In this document: positions 1 to 10,552 of the stretch, in pieces
Position numbering within the stretch: the stretch's first letter is position 1
Layout: each line of letters begins with the position of its first letter
From: Thermomonas sp.
GTDB taxonomy: Bacteria; Pseudomonadota; Gammaproteobacteria; Xanthomonadales; Xanthomonadaceae
Length of the DNA: 64,000 nt
Assembly: GCF_023953935.1 (NCBI RefSeq)
Contig: NZ_JAMLIW010000003.1
Location: forward strand, 120,001-184,000
Direction of reading: 5' to 3'
Program-made: the position numbers and the translations under genes
The notes under the pieces: generated by a model
Seen by the model: only the letters and a program-made list of their open reading frames with translations
What the model was told of the DNA's origin: nothing
Database searches by the model: none

Positions 1-2814
<2,814 letters not shown>

Positions 2815-3023
2815 TATCACCTCAAATTGCTTTGGCTTGACCAAAGCCCTTGGCCTCGACGCACGTTGGGCCTCGTCAGTCAATGTTCGCTACTTCCCAC
2901 TTATCCGCGAGTCCTTCGCAAGAGCCGGCACATCCTTGTGCCGACTTCCCAGGAAGAGCCCGCAACCCCACGAGAGCGTGTGCGCTTGGCATCCTGTGAT
3001 GCCGTCAGCGACCCTCCACCCTC
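2815..3023 (+). other. 23S-5S spacer of the rRNA operon
   Basis: About 209 nt of transcribed spacer between the 23S 3' end and the 5S 5' end. I see no tRNA cloverleaf in it and no credible coding sequence. It should contain the RNase III and RNase E processing sites, but none is identifiable with confidence by eye. Confidence 0.8.
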
Positions 3024-3024
3024 T

Positions 3025-3138
3025 CCCTGGTGACAACAGCGCTGTGGTCCCACCCGATCCCATCCCGAACTCGGAAGTGAAACGCAGCCGCGCCGATGGT
3101 AGTGTGCATCCGCATGCAAGAGTAGGTCATCGCCAGGG
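3025..3138 (+). rRNA. rrf: 5S ribosomal RNA
   Basis: 5S rRNA, placed by the terminal helix CCCTGGTG (3025-3032) pairing with CGCCAGGG (3131-3138). The conserved core CCCGAACTCGGAAGTGAAAC and the loop GCCGATGGTAGTGTG lie between them. Length of about 114-116 nt is normal. Exact ends may differ by one or two bases. It lies 209 nt after the 23S and is followed within 15 nt by a strong terminator. Confidence 0.95.
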
Positions 3139-3152
3139 CCTTTATCGAAAGC

Positions 3153-3183
3153 AAACCCCCAGCTCAATGAGCTGGGGGTTTGT
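3153..3183 (+). terminator. Rho-independent terminator of the rRNA operon (first)
   Basis: Perfect inverted repeat AAACCCCCAGCTC - AAT - GAGCTGGGGGTTT directly after the 5S gene, followed by a T-rich stretch. The minus strand is also T-rich after the stem, so the same hairpin could end transcripts coming from the opposing M15 peptidase operon. Confidence 0.9.
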
Positions 3184-3248
3184 CTTTGCGGCCGGCCATC
3201 TTATCCGGCCAGCCCGTTGCTGTGCGCCGCGCAGCGGCGGACTGCAAC

Positions 3249-3267
3249 AGGTCATCGCCAGGGCCTT
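3249..3267 (+). repeat. Duplicated 5S rRNA 3' tail
   Basis: The 19 nt from 3249 to 3267 repeat exactly the 5S 3' end and its flank at 3124-3142, 125 bp downstream. The sequence just before it does not resemble 5S. It is followed by a second terminator, so this looks like the 3' end of another 5S copy joined here by recombination, or the remnant of a tandem 5S gene. Confidence 0.75.
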
Positions 3268-3273
3268 ACACCT

Positions 3274-3307
3274 AACCCCCGTCCAGTCCTCTGGGCGGGG
3301 GTTTTTT
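3274..3307 (+). terminator. Rho-independent terminator (second, after the 5S tail)
   Basis: GC-rich hairpin AACCCCCGTCCAG - TCCT - CTGGGCGGGGGTT followed by a run of T on the plus strand. Together with the first hairpin it gives the rRNA operon tandem terminators, separated by the duplicated 5S tail. Confidence 0.85.
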
Positions 3308-3323
3308 CCTTGGGCGGGCGAGC

Positions 3324-4163
3324 TCAGATCGTGAAGCTGGCGTAGCGCCAGTGCCACGGCTCGTAGACGATGCCGTGCGGGTTGTCGCGAGGGTAGCTCA
3401 TGTGGAATCCGTGTCCGGGTGCGTGTGTTTGCAACCAGACGAATGCTGGCGTGGCTTCGAAGGATTGCTCGGCCGGGGGGTCGTCCAGCGTGCCGATGTC
3501 CAGCGCCAGCCCCGAGTGGTGTTCGGAAAACCCGGGCGCGGCGTTGACCGCGAGGATCTCATCGATCGTCTGTCCACGCGCCAGTTTGCGTTCGAAGATG
3601 CCAAGCTGGTAATCGTGGCTGCGATAGCCGGAGATCGCTTCCAGCACGATGCCAGCTTCCAGCGCCGCGTCCTGCATCCGTCCCCAAGCGCGGGCGGCGC
3701 CCGGATCGAGCCAGAGCGGCCGCCGCCAGCGATCGAAGCCGGCAAAACGCATCTGCGTCGGCTCAGGGATCAGGGCAAGGCCGCTGCGTGCGGCATAGCG
3801 GTCGGCGTCCAGGCCCAGGATTTCCAGACGGACTTGCATTCGATGCAAGGGCAGCGTCGCGACCCGTTCGAGCCCGTTGCGGTGGCGGGCAGCGTCCTGA
3901 GCGAGGGCGCGCTTGGCGCTGGCCAGACCGGGTTCGCGGCCGAGGTTCGGGATCAGCGGTTGCAGGCCTTCAGCCAGCGCAGCCGCGAGATATTGCCCAT
4001 CGCGCTTGCGCCGCAAGACCCGCTGCGCGCGCGCCAGCAGGCGAGCGTGGGCGTTGCTGCGGGCATGCAGCAGCCCGCCCGGCCACAGCTCGATGTCCGG
4101 GGTGTTGAGCAGGGTGGCTTGCAGCGGAATGCAGCTGGCGCGCATGGACGCAGGATAGGCCAT
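3324..4163 (-). CDS. M15 family (VanY-like) D-alanyl-D-alanine carboxypeptidase
   Basis: 279-residue zinc peptidase of the M15B/VanY type, expected to trim the terminal D-Ala of peptidoglycan stem peptides. The C-terminal half has the family signatures: SGYRS near 188, SEHHSGLALDIG (the His and Asp zinc ligands) near 222, and EPWHWRY near 268 (third ligand and catalytic region). The first 120 residues are not recognised and may be a family-specific extension. No clear signal peptide is visible, which is odd for an enzyme that must reach the periplasm. It is the last gene of a closely spaced minus-strand run, 13 nt after the PH-like gene. Confidence 0.85.
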   Translation of the reverse strand: MAYPASMRASCIPLQATLLNTPDIELWPGGLLHARSNAHARLLARAQRVLRRKRDGQYLAAALAEGLQPLIPNLGREPGLASAKRALAQDAARHRNGLERVATLPLHRMQVRLEILGLDADRYAARSGLALIPEPTQMRFAGFDRWRRPLWLDPGAARAWGRMQDAALEAGIVLEAISGYRSHDYQLGIFERKLARGQTIDEILAVNAAPGFSEHHSGLALDIGTLDDPPAEQSFEATPAFVWLQTHAPGHGFHMSYPRDNPHGIVYEPWHWRYASFTI

Positions 4164-4176
4164 TGCCGCGGTGGAT

Positions 4177-4731
4177 TCAGGTCGCCGATGCGGCGCGCAG
4201 GGCGTCCAACAGCACCTGTGGGCGTTCGAGGCTGAGCAGGATGTGCTGCTTGCCGTTGCGCAGTGGCAGCCACAGCACGCGCTGGCGCTGGGTCAGGAGG
4301 CAGAAGGCGCTGCCCAGGTTGTTACGCATCCGGTAATGCCCGGCGGTATAACCGATCGTGGCGTAGCCGTTGCTCCGCCAGCCGGGGCGCAGTTCGGTGT
4401 GTTCGTCCAGATTGACCGTGCGAGCGCGCTCCAGGTCCAGTTCAGCGACGGCAACGCGCTTGGCGTACATCGCGGCGCGGACGTGCAACATGCTGCCATC
4501 CAGCGTCACCGCACGCCGATGCATCAGCCACAACAGCACTGGGAGCATGACGAGCACGAAGCCGATCGGAGGCAGCAGCGCGTACAGGGTCTTGAGCGGA
4601 CCCTGGGCCGAATCGAGGATCGCGTAGAGCATGATGCCCAGGGGTAGCAGGCCCACCAGCGCGATCATCGACAGCGGCGCCAGGACCCTGGGCGGGCTGA
4701 CGTCGAAGGTTTCGGGTGTGGCGTTGTCCAT
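4177..4731 (-). CDS. Membrane protein with a PH-like C-terminal domain
   Basis: 184-residue protein of unknown function. Two hydrophobic segments (about residues 18-40 and 50-68) form a membrane hairpin. The rest is a soluble beta-rich domain with the character of bacterial pleckstrin-homology-like domains (bPH), which often sit on two-helix membrane anchors. The PH assignment is an inference from layout and the final helix (LERPQVLLDAL), not from a catalytic motif. It starts 3 nt from the end of the alpha/beta hydrolase gene, so the two are probably co-transcribed. Confidence 0.7.
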   Translation of the reverse strand: MDNATPETFDVSPPRVLAPLSMIALVGLLPLGIMLYAILDSAQGPLKTLYALLPPIGFVLVMLPVLLWLMHRRAVTLDGSMLHVRAAMYAKRVAVAELDLERARTVNLDEHTELRPGWRSNGYATIGYTAGHYRMRNNLGSAFCLLTQRQRVLWLPLRNGKQHILLSLERPQVLLDALRAASAT

Positions 4732-4734
4732 GAA

Positions 4735-6072
4735 TCAGTGCGCCTTGATCCATTCGGCGACATCCCGGATCAGGCTGGCATCGACGTGACCGGGCTGCTG
4801 GTATTCAGCCAGTGAACCGTCGCCTTCGCCGGTGATGCCCAGATGGTTGAGCGACTCATACAGTTTGAAGGTCACCTTCGGGTCGGTATGGAAGGCCTCG
4901 CGCCAGTTCTGCCAGTCGGCATCGACCACCTGGATGTCGCGTGCGCCTTGCAGGATCAGCATTGGCAATTTGACCTGTTCGGCCTCCGCCACCGGATTGA
5001 CGGCATCGACGCTGCGCCAGTAGCCGGCGGGCTGGCCCATGAGGGTGGCGGTGGTGGCCGGCGTCAGCGGGTCGCGGGCCTGGCGGACCTGGTCGGTCAG
5101 TGCCGCGATCGCGGCGCGTTCGGCGTCGTCGATCTTGCCATCGTTCAAGGCGGCCAGGCGACGATTCTGCTCGATCACGATGTCGAGCAATGAGCGTGAC
5201 GGTGCGGCCAGCAGGATCAGCCCATCGACATGACCGGACACCGCGGCGATTCGCGGTGCCATCATCCCGCCCTGACTGTGGCCGAGGACAAAGATGCGGT
5301 CGGGATCGACGCCCTGCACATGACGCAGCGCTTCGACCGCGAGGACAGCGTCATTGGTGGTCTCATCATCGATGGTGAACTCGCCGCTGGCAAAATCCTG
5401 CGGGCGCGCCTTGGTGCGCTTTTCATAGCGCAGCACGGCAATGCCTTGCGCGGCCAGCCCGCGCGCGATGTCGAGGAAGGGCCGGTTCGGGCCGATGGTT
5501 TCATCGCGATCCTGCGGGCCGGAGCCGTGCACCAGCACCACCGCCGGAACGAGTTTCGCAGGAGCCTGGCCGTCGCCCTTGGGCATGGCCAGCGTTCCGG
5601 GCAGGGCACGTTCGCCGTCACCGACGCTGACATCCTGCTCGGTGAACGGCGCATCGGCGGCAACCGGAGGGACGGCTTCGGCCGTGGGCGCGGGTTGGAT
5701 CAGGAAGCCGACGATCTTGCCTTCACCATCGAAGGCGAATTTGGCGAGCATTTCGCCTTTCTCGAAATGCAGGGGAATCGTGACCAAGGTGGCGCCATTC
5801 TGTTCGGCCGTCTGCGCCTCGCCGCGACCGGTGGCCGCGCCGACCATGCCCGGCAGCGATTCCCACACCGCCTTCAGTTTGTCCTCGGGAACGGCGGCGG
5901 CCATTTGCGCACCGAACAACTGTTCGACCTGTGCGTACTGCCCGGCGTCGAGGTGATCCAGCGCCTGGGCGGCGATCGCAGCCGGAGTTGCCGGGACGGC
6001 GTCCTGCGCGAAGGCGACGGGGCTGGCAGCCAGACAGGCGGTCAGAAGAACGGAAAGCAGGGTGCGGCGCAT
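4735..6072 (-). CDS. Exported alpha/beta hydrolase with N-terminal DUF3887-like domain
   Basis: 445 residues. An N-terminal signal peptide (cleavage likely after VAFA, residue 22) is followed by a DUF3887-like domain (about 30-130) and an alpha/beta hydrolase of the serine aminopeptidase S33 type. Visible elements are the oxyanion segment VLVHGSGPQDRDE (near 180), the nucleophile elbow GHSQGG (near 264), an acid in LILQGARDIQV (near 375) and the catalytic His in YESLNHLG (near 413). Substrate unknown; an esterase or peptidase acting in the periplasm is the family expectation. Only one base separates it from the DUF4177 gene upstream. Confidence 0.85.
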   Translation of the reverse strand: MRRTLLSVLLTACLAASPVAFAQDAVPATPAAIAAQALDHLDAGQYAQVEQLFGAQMAAAVPEDKLKAVWESLPGMVGAATGRGEAQTAEQNGATLVTIPLHFEKGEMLAKFAFDGEGKIVGFLIQPAPTAEAVPPVAADAPFTEQDVSVGDGERALPGTLAMPKGDGQAPAKLVPAVVLVHGSGPQDRDETIGPNRPFLDIARGLAAQGIAVLRYEKRTKARPQDFASGEFTIDDETTNDAVLAVEALRHVQGVDPDRIFVLGHSQGGMMAPRIAAVSGHVDGLILLAAPSRSLLDIVIEQNRRLAALNDGKIDDAERAAIAALTDQVRQARDPLTPATTATLMGQPAGYWRSVDAVNPVAEAEQVKLPMLILQGARDIQVVDADWQNWREAFHTDPKVTFKLYESLNHLGITGEGDGSLAEYQQPGHVDASLIRDVAEWIKAH

Positions 6073-6073
6073 G

Positions 6074-6256
6074 TCAGGCTTCCTTCTTGAAGATCAGGGT
6101 GGGGGAGGACACGGTGGGCGTGGCGTGGACCACGTTGACCAGTTCCCAGCCATTGCGACCTTGGCGGTCGAGTTCTTCCTGCAGGGCTTCGAGCTTGAAG
6201 CCGCCCATCAGGCCGGTCTTGAGTTCGATGACCAGGTAGTTCCACTTCGTACTCAT
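6074..6256 (-). CDS. DUF4177 family small protein
   Basis: 60 residues. It has the DUF4177 pattern: an N-terminal strand ([10 protein letters not shown]), a helix with [14 protein letters not shown], and a last strand ending LIFKKE. Function is unknown. The start is fixed by an ATGA overlap (6253-6256) with the stop of the Arc-like gene and by a GAGGGA ribosome-binding site, so translation is probably coupled to it. The frame runs upstream without a stop into the repeat region, but the family length supports this start. Confidence 0.85.
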   Translation of the reverse strand: MSTKWNYLVIELKTGLMGGFKLEALQEELDRQGRNGWELVNVVHATPTVSSPTLIFKKEA

Positions 6257-6432
6257 GGTTCCCTCGCGGATTTCGATTTGGAGTCGGGCAGACGCCCGGC
6301 CTTGCGCAGTGCGTCGCGCAACACGTATTCGATTTGCGCATTCAAGCTGCGGAGTTCGTCGTCGGCCCAGCGCTGCGCGGCCACAAGGACCTCGGCATTG
6401 ATGCGCAGCGGATAGGCCTTTTTTTCGGACAT
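6253..6432 (-). CDS. Arc-like ribbon-helix-helix DNA-binding protein
   Basis: 59 residues, of which the first 45 match the Arc/Mnt ribbon-helix-helix pattern: a beta strand (AYPLRIN), then helix A ([13 protein letters not shown]), a turn, and helix B ([18 protein letters not shown]). Proteins of this fold are dimeric repressors that bind short palindromic half-sites. It lies between the SPFH gene and DUF4177, so it is the natural candidate to bind the GATATC pair upstream of SPFH (inference). The initiator is the Met before SEKKAYPL. The reading frame continues upstream through GTGATTG repeats, which I treat as untranslated. No strong ribosome-binding site is visible. Confidence 0.8.
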   Translation of the reverse strand: MSEKKAYPLRINAEVLVAAQRWADDELRSLNAQIEYVLRDALRKAGRLPDSKSKSAREP

Positions 6433-6438
6433 GAAGAC

Positions 6439-6494
6439 GTGATTCGTGATTCGTGATTGGTGATTGGTGATTGGTGATTGGTGATTGGTGATTG
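6439..6494. repeat. Heptamer tandem array, left arm (8 x GTGATTS)
   Basis: Eight perfect adjacent 7-bp units: two GTGATTC then six GTGATTG. They lie 6 bp upstream of the Arc-like gene start, in the SPFH-Arc intercistronic region. With the oppositely oriented array at 6587-6614 and an inner AAGAGCG/CGCTCTT pair they could fold as one imperfect hairpin. Confidence 0.95.
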
Positions 6495-6586
6495 GAAAGA
6501 GCGGGGGGATTCGCGCTTTGTGAGTCTTGATGCGGGATCGGGGCTGGATGTCTCCGAAAAGCAGAGCAACGCGCTCTTGCTCTTCC

Positions 6587-6614
6587 GAATCCCCAATCCC
6601 CAATCCCCAATCAC
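6587..6614. repeat. Heptamer tandem array, right arm (SAATCMC x 4)
   Basis: Four 7-bp units (GAATCCC, CAATCCC, CAATCCC, CAATCAC), the inverse-complement type of the array at 6439-6494. They end 5 bp before the SPFH stop codon. The roughly 90 bp between the two arms holds no recognisable gene. Confidence 0.9.
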
Positions 6615-6619
6615 GGCCC

Positions 6620-7507
6620 TCAATACAACGTCCCCGTATTGACGATCGGCTGGGTGGCGCGTTCGCCGCACAGCACCACCAGCAGGTTGCTGACCATCGC
6701 CGCCTTGCGCTCCTCGTCCAGTTCGACCACGCCGTTCTTCTTGAGTTCGTTCAGCGCCATTTCGACCATGCCCACCGCGCCGGCCACGATGCGGGTGCGG
6801 GCGGCAATGATCGCGTTGGCCTGCTGGCGCTGCAGCATGGCTTGGGCGATTTCCGGGGCGTAGGCGAGGTGGCTGATGCGGGCGTCGAGCACTTCCACCC
6901 CGGCGTCGGCCAGACGTTCGGTCAATTCGTCCCGCAGATGCTGGCTGATCTCGGTGGCGTTGCCGCGCAGCGACAGCTGGCCTTCCTCGTGCACGTCGTA
7001 GGGATAGCTGGTGGCCATCGCCCGCAGCGCGGATTCGGACTGGATGTGGACGAAGCTTTCATAGTCATCGACGTTGTACACCGCCTCGGCGCTGTCCATG
7101 ACCTGCCAGACGATCACCGCGGCGATCTCGATCGGGCTGCCTTCCAGCTCGTTGACCTTGAGCTTGCCGGATTCGAAATTGCGCACCCGCAGCGACACCT
7201 TCTTCTTGCCGAAGAACGGGTTGTTCCAGCGCAGGCCGTTGGTCTTGACCGTGCCGACGTACTTGCCGAACAGGCTCAACACCGCGGCCTGGTTGGGCTC
7301 GACCTTGTACAGGCCGATCAGGCTGAGGAAGGCCAGCGCCAGCACCAGCAGACCGAGCAGGAGATTGGCCACGGAGGCGGGGCCTTCCGGGCTGTCGACG
7401 TCCGGGCCGACGCCGGTGATGAACAGCCAGATGCCCGCGGCGGCAATCAGGAACACCGCGATCAGGAACGGGATGCCGGGCAGGGAATGGACGGGATTTT
7501 CTTTCAT
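6620..7507 (-). CDS. SPFH/Band 7 domain membrane protein
   Basis: 295 residues. Two N-terminal membrane segments (about 12-32 and 47-67) are followed by a Band 7/SPFH domain (about 70-250) with the typical [18 protein letters not shown] opening and [19 protein letters not shown] helix. SPFH proteins form membrane-bound oligomeric scaffolds; this one has no adjacent NfeD partner. The start is ATG at 7507, 24-30 bp downstream of a promoter with paired GATATC sites; an earlier in-frame ATG at 7561 lies in the promoter and was rejected. It heads the run SPFH, Arc-like, DUF4177, hydrolase, PH-like, M15. Confidence 0.9.
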   Translation of the reverse strand: MKENPVHSLPGIPFLIAVFLIAAAGIWLFITGVGPDVDSPEGPASVANLLLGLLVLALAFLSLIGLYKVEPNQAAVLSLFGKYVGTVKTNGLRWNNPFFGKKKVSLRVRNFESGKLKVNELEGSPIEIAAVIVWQVMDSAEAVYNVDDYESFVHIQSESALRAMATSYPYDVHEEGQLSLRGNATEISQHLRDELTERLADAGVEVLDARISHLAYAPEIAQAMLQRQQANAIIAARTRIVAGAVGMVEMALNELKKNGVVELDEERKAAMVSNLLVVLCGERATQPIVNTGTLY

Positions 7508-7536
7508 GGCGGAGTCTCGCGAAGGTGTGCGGCATA

Positions 7537-7565
7537 TTGATATCAAAATGATATCTAACATACAA
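7537..7565 (-). promoter_or_regulatory. SPFH operon promoter with paired GATATC operator
   Basis: On the minus strand a weak -35 (TTGTAT, 7560-7565) and a -10-like TATCAA (7537-7542) are 17 bp apart. Two 6-bp palindromes GATATC (7539-7544 and 7550-7555), 11 bp apart and so on the same helix face, fill the spacer and overlap the -10. This layout fits a repressor binding as two dimers, and the Arc-like protein of the operon is the obvious candidate. The DNA motif is seen directly; the repressor assignment is inference. Confidence 0.6.
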
Positions 7566-7597
7566 GAGCCACCCGACGAACGGTCGTTCGCGCCCGA

Positions 7598-8524
7598 TCA
7601 CTGCTGGGGAACGAGGTAGAAGATCGGCGCCGGGCTGAACTCGCCGGTGGCGTACAGACCGGCGCCGCCGGCGCTCCAGGTCAGCGCTTCCGCCTGCGGG
7701 ATGGGCGGCACGTCGTGCGCTTCCGGCGGGTGTGAAACCGCGTCGGCCCAGTCTTCGCCATCGGCACGCCGATAGAACAGCACGCTGCCGTAGGTCAGCA
7801 CGGCCAGGGTGCTGCGGTCCGGCGAGATGTCGGCCGCCGTCACCTGGGAAAACAAGGCAGCCAGTTCCGGATCCTTGTTCCGCATTTCAGCGCTGGCCTG
7901 GGGTATGCCGACCAGTCGACCGACCCGGCGCGCTTCCAGCGTGGCGCCGTGGGGGTCGGCCAAGGGCAGGGTGAACAGCTCCGGCGGTACCCGTTTTTTC
8001 GAGATCAGCAGGATCTGCCCGTGCGCGGCATCGACGGCCACCGCTTCGCAGTCGCGGGCGCCGCCGTCCGGCCAGCGGGCATGGATGCTCCAGACGGGCC
8101 GCAGTTGACCGTTTTCCAGCGTGGCGGGTTCCTCGAACACGTACAGGACGAAGTCGCGCCGACGCCCGCCGTTGTCGCCGGTGTCGGCCAGCAGCAGGTA
8201 ATGGCGACCCTGCAGGTCGAAGCTGGAAATGTCTTCCCAGTCGACGTTTTTCGCGCCTTCCACGTCGAACCGCGCCAGCAGACGCCCGCGCCGGCTGATG
8301 GCGTACAGCCGCGCCGGGTTGCCGCTGTCGTTGTGGGCCCACAGGACGTCCGCGTGGGCACGCGAGGCGGCAAGCCCGCTGATTTCACTGATTTGACGAT
8401 TGGTCACCAGCCCGGCCAGCCGGGCAAACGGCAGGCTGGGCGCCGAACAACCCGCCAGCAGCATGGCCAATGCGGCGGCGAGGCAAGCGGCAAGGCAAGC
8501 GGCAAGGAGCGGGCGCATCGACAT
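7598..8524 (-). CDS. Putative lipoprotein, beta-propeller-like
   Basis: 308 residues from the ATG at 8524 (a second ATG lies at 8518). A signal peptide ends in a lipobox LLAGC, so it is probably lipid-anchored. The mature part reads like a phytase-like or SdiA-regulated-type propeller: SEISGLAAS, WAHNDSGNPARLYAI, DWEDISSF, LLLADTGDNGGRR and DCEAVAVD are regularly spaced acidic blade motifs. Enzymatic function is unknown. The frame extends upstream to 8566 with no better start. It is transcribed away from the small plus-strand gene at 8666. Confidence 0.75.
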   Translation of the reverse strand: MSMRPLLAACLAACLAAALAMLLAGCSAPSLPFARLAGLVTNRQISEISGLAASRAHADVLWAHNDSGNPARLYAISRRGRLLARFDVEGAKNVDWEDISSFDLQGRHYLLLADTGDNGGRRRDFVLYVFEEPATLENGQLRPVWSIHARWPDGGARDCEAVAVDAAHGQILLISKKRVPPELFTLPLADPHGATLEARRVGRLVGIPQASAEMRNKDPELAALFSQVTAADISPDRSTLAVLTYGSVLFYRRADGEDWADAVSHPPEAHDVPPIPQAEALTWSAGGAGLYATGEFSPAPIFYLVPQQ

Positions 8525-8665
8525 GGGGCAAGGATCGCATGCGCCGGGGTTGCAGCGAAGAGGCAAGCTCCCGGTTCACGCAAGGGGGCGATCGAACGGC
8601 ATTGCGCCGGAGCGCAAGGTCGGCCGCGCTGGCCCTTGCCCCGCCGCGTGTGCGAGGATGGCGGG

Positions 8666-9037
8666 ATGGCAGAGTCTTCCGGATATGCGGTGTTCTTCTT
8701 TCCGCCGGCGCTCGAAGCGCTGGGGGATGGCATCAAGCCTTACCTCCAGATGGGGCCAGCAGGGCCGTTCGTGCCCTGTCGCGAGGTGGATACCGGCGGC
8801 GCTTTCGTCGAGATGACCCTGGAAGGGCGGGCGCCGGACGGCCGCACCGTCGAATTGGAGCTGATGGTGCCAGGCAACATGGTGCGGATGATCGTGTCGG
8901 CGCGCGCCGATGCCGAATTCGGGTTCTACGATCGCACCAAGCCGGTGGCCGTGGGGGTCAAGGAGGCGTCGGAACCCGTGACGACGGCGCCAACGGCGGC
9001 CACCGACGCCCCGCCGCCAGCGTTGCCCCCGGCATAG
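8666..9037 (+). CDS. Conserved small protein of unknown function
   Basis: 123 residues with a GAGGA ribosome-binding site 8-12 nt before the ATG. The first 90 residues look like a compact beta-rich domain (YAVFFFPPALEALGDGIKPY, then EVDTGGAFVEM), followed by a low-complexity Thr/Ala/Pro tail. It has no signal peptide. I do not recognise the family. It could be a PilZ-like or ligand-binding module, but the RxxxR and DxSxxG signatures of PilZ are absent. Confidence 0.65.
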   Translation: MAESSGYAVFFFPPALEALGDGIKPYLQMGPAGPFVPCREVDTGGAFVEMTLEGRAPDGRTVELELMVPGNMVRMIVSARADAEFGFYDRTKPVAVGVKEASEPVTTAPTAATDAPPPALPPA

Positions 9038-9073
9038 GGCAGGCGCGGCCCGTCGGCCACAGGCTCGGCGGCA

Positions 9074-9844
9074 TCAGCAGGCAGCGGCATCCCCGACATG
9101 CGGCGGCAGTTGCCGACGGCCCGCCTCGTCCGTCCACGGCCGCCACGCGCGCCCATCAAAGCGCTCCAGCGGCTGGAACCGGCGTTTGTAATCCATCTTG
9201 CGGTGCCCGTCGATCCAGTAGCCGAGGTACAGATGGCTGCGGCCCTCGCGGCGTGCCCATTCGATCTGGCGCAGGATGGCCAGGGTGCCGAGTCCGCGCT
9301 GCACGGCCTCCGGTTCGTGGAAGGTGTAGACCGCCGACAGCGCATCGGGGACGCGGTCGGTGACGGCGACGGCGAGCAGGCGATGGCTGCCGTGTTCGCG
9401 CAATTCAAGGAAGCGGCTGTCGTTCCAGCTGCCGATCAGGAATTGTTCGAATTCATGGCGGCCGTGTCCGTCCATGCCGCCGCCGGGATGGCGCGCCGCC
9501 AAATAGCGCTGGTAGAGCGCCAGTCGTTCTTCGTTGCACTCGGCCTGGACGATCCGGGTGTCCATATCGGCATTGCGGCGCAGACAGCGGCGCTGGCTTC
9601 GGTCCGGCTGGAACGCGGCCACCGGGACGCGCACCGCCACGCAGGCATTGCAGCCGATGCAGCTGGGGCGATAGACGATGTCGCCGGAGCGACGAAAGCC
9701 CCAGTCCAGGGCCATCGGATAGAACTGCGGCAGGCGCGGGTCGCGCTGGTCCAGCACCAGGTCGCGCGCCTCCCGTTCGGCAAAGTAGCCGCACGGATGG
9801 GGCGCGGTACGAAACAGTCGCAGGGAGTCGTCGCTGCCGCCCAT
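9074..9844 (-). CDS. bpt: Aspartate/glutamate leucyltransferase Bpt
   Basis: 256 residues, the usual length for Bpt, the bacterial transferase that moves Leu from Leu-tRNA to N-terminal Asp or Glu and so marks proteins for ClpS-ClpAP (N-degron pathway). Visible signatures are PHPCGYF near the start, the Cys-rich [16 protein letters not shown] (near 60-75), the GNAT-like C-terminal half with [10 protein letters not shown] and [14 protein letters not shown], and [18 protein letters not shown]. It is a single gene, convergent with the small gene ending at 9037. Confidence 0.95.
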   Translation of the reverse strand: MGGSDDSLRLFRTAPHPCGYFAEREARDLVLDQRDPRLPQFYPMALDWGFRRSGDIVYRPSCIGCNACVAVRVPVAAFQPDRSQRRCLRRNADMDTRIVQAECNEERLALYQRYLAARHPGGGMDGHGRHEFEQFLIGSWNDSRFLELREHGSHRLLAVAVTDRVPDALSAVYTFHEPEAVQRGLGTLAILRQIEWARREGRSHLYLGYWIDGHRKMDYKRRFQPLERFDGRAWRPWTDEAGRRQLPPHVGDAAAC

Positions 9845-9954
9845 GCCGCCAGCATAGCCGCTTGTTCAGTTGCCAGTCGGAATGCGGCGTCAACGCCGTT
9901 CGGAGCGGGGCGTTATCAGGTCATCCCCGGACGGTTCCGGGAGGAGAACGGTTC

Positions 9955-10491
9955 ATGAAAAAGACGCGCCTGCTTGTCCTCATTCTCGCATCCGCCGGCC
10001 TGTCGGCAACGGCATTCGCCCAGAGCACGACCGGGAGTGCGACCGCCGCGCCGGCGACTTCGGCGCCGCGCCCTGCCCACGCCATGCGCGTGGATGCCAA
10101 CGGCGACGGCGTGATCACCCGCGAGGAGGCCGCGAAATTCCCGCGCCTGGCCACCAGCTTCGACCAGATCGATACCAGCAAGGACGGCAAGCTGTCGGCC
10201 GACGAAATGAAGGCCTGGCGCATGCAGCAGCGTGGCGATCGCTCCGGCCGGCGCGGCAGCGGTGAGCACCGGGCGATGACGCCGGAAATGCAGGCGCGCA
10301 TGCAGCAGCAGCGCATGGCCTGCTTCGACAAGGCCGACACCAATCATGACGGTCAGCTCAGCCGCGACGAGTTCGCGAAGCTGCGCGAAGCCTGTGGGTC
10401 GATGATGGGGCACCGCGATCAGCGCGGCCAGCGCGGCCAGCGCGGTCCTGCGGGAGCCCCGGCACCTGCCGCAGCGACGCCGGCGCAGTGA
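9955..10491 (+). CDS. Secreted EF-hand calcium-binding protein
   Basis: 178 residues. It has a signal peptide (MKKTRLLVLILASAGLSATAFA), a short linker, and three calcium-binding EF loops: DANGDGVITREE (47-58), DTSKDGKLSADE (73-84) and DTNHDGQLSRDE (128-139). A Met/Gln-rich segment lies between loops 2 and 3, and the C-terminus is a low-complexity RGQRGQRG and Ala/Pro tail. The ATG follows a near-perfect GGGAGGAG ribosome-binding site; earlier in-frame starts lack the signal peptide. Role unknown, probably calcium buffering or signalling in the periplasm. Confidence 0.9.
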   Translation: MKKTRLLVLILASAGLSATAFAQSTTGSATAAPATSAPRPAHAMRVDANGDGVITREEAAKFPRLATSFDQIDTSKDGKLSADEMKAWRMQQRGDRSGRRGSGEHRAMTPEMQARMQQQRMACFDKADTNHDGQLSRDEFAKLREACGSMMGHRDQRGQRGQRGPAGAPAPAAATPAQ

Positions 10492-10552
10492 CCGGCAGCC
10501 GCGGCGTCTCCCAAGGGTGACGGTCGCGCGCGGCCATCGGTCCGGCGCCGGC

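Noticed and set aside
6439..6614. Heptamer arrays considered as CRISPR
   Set aside because: Units are 7 bp with no spacers of constant length and no cas gene nearby.
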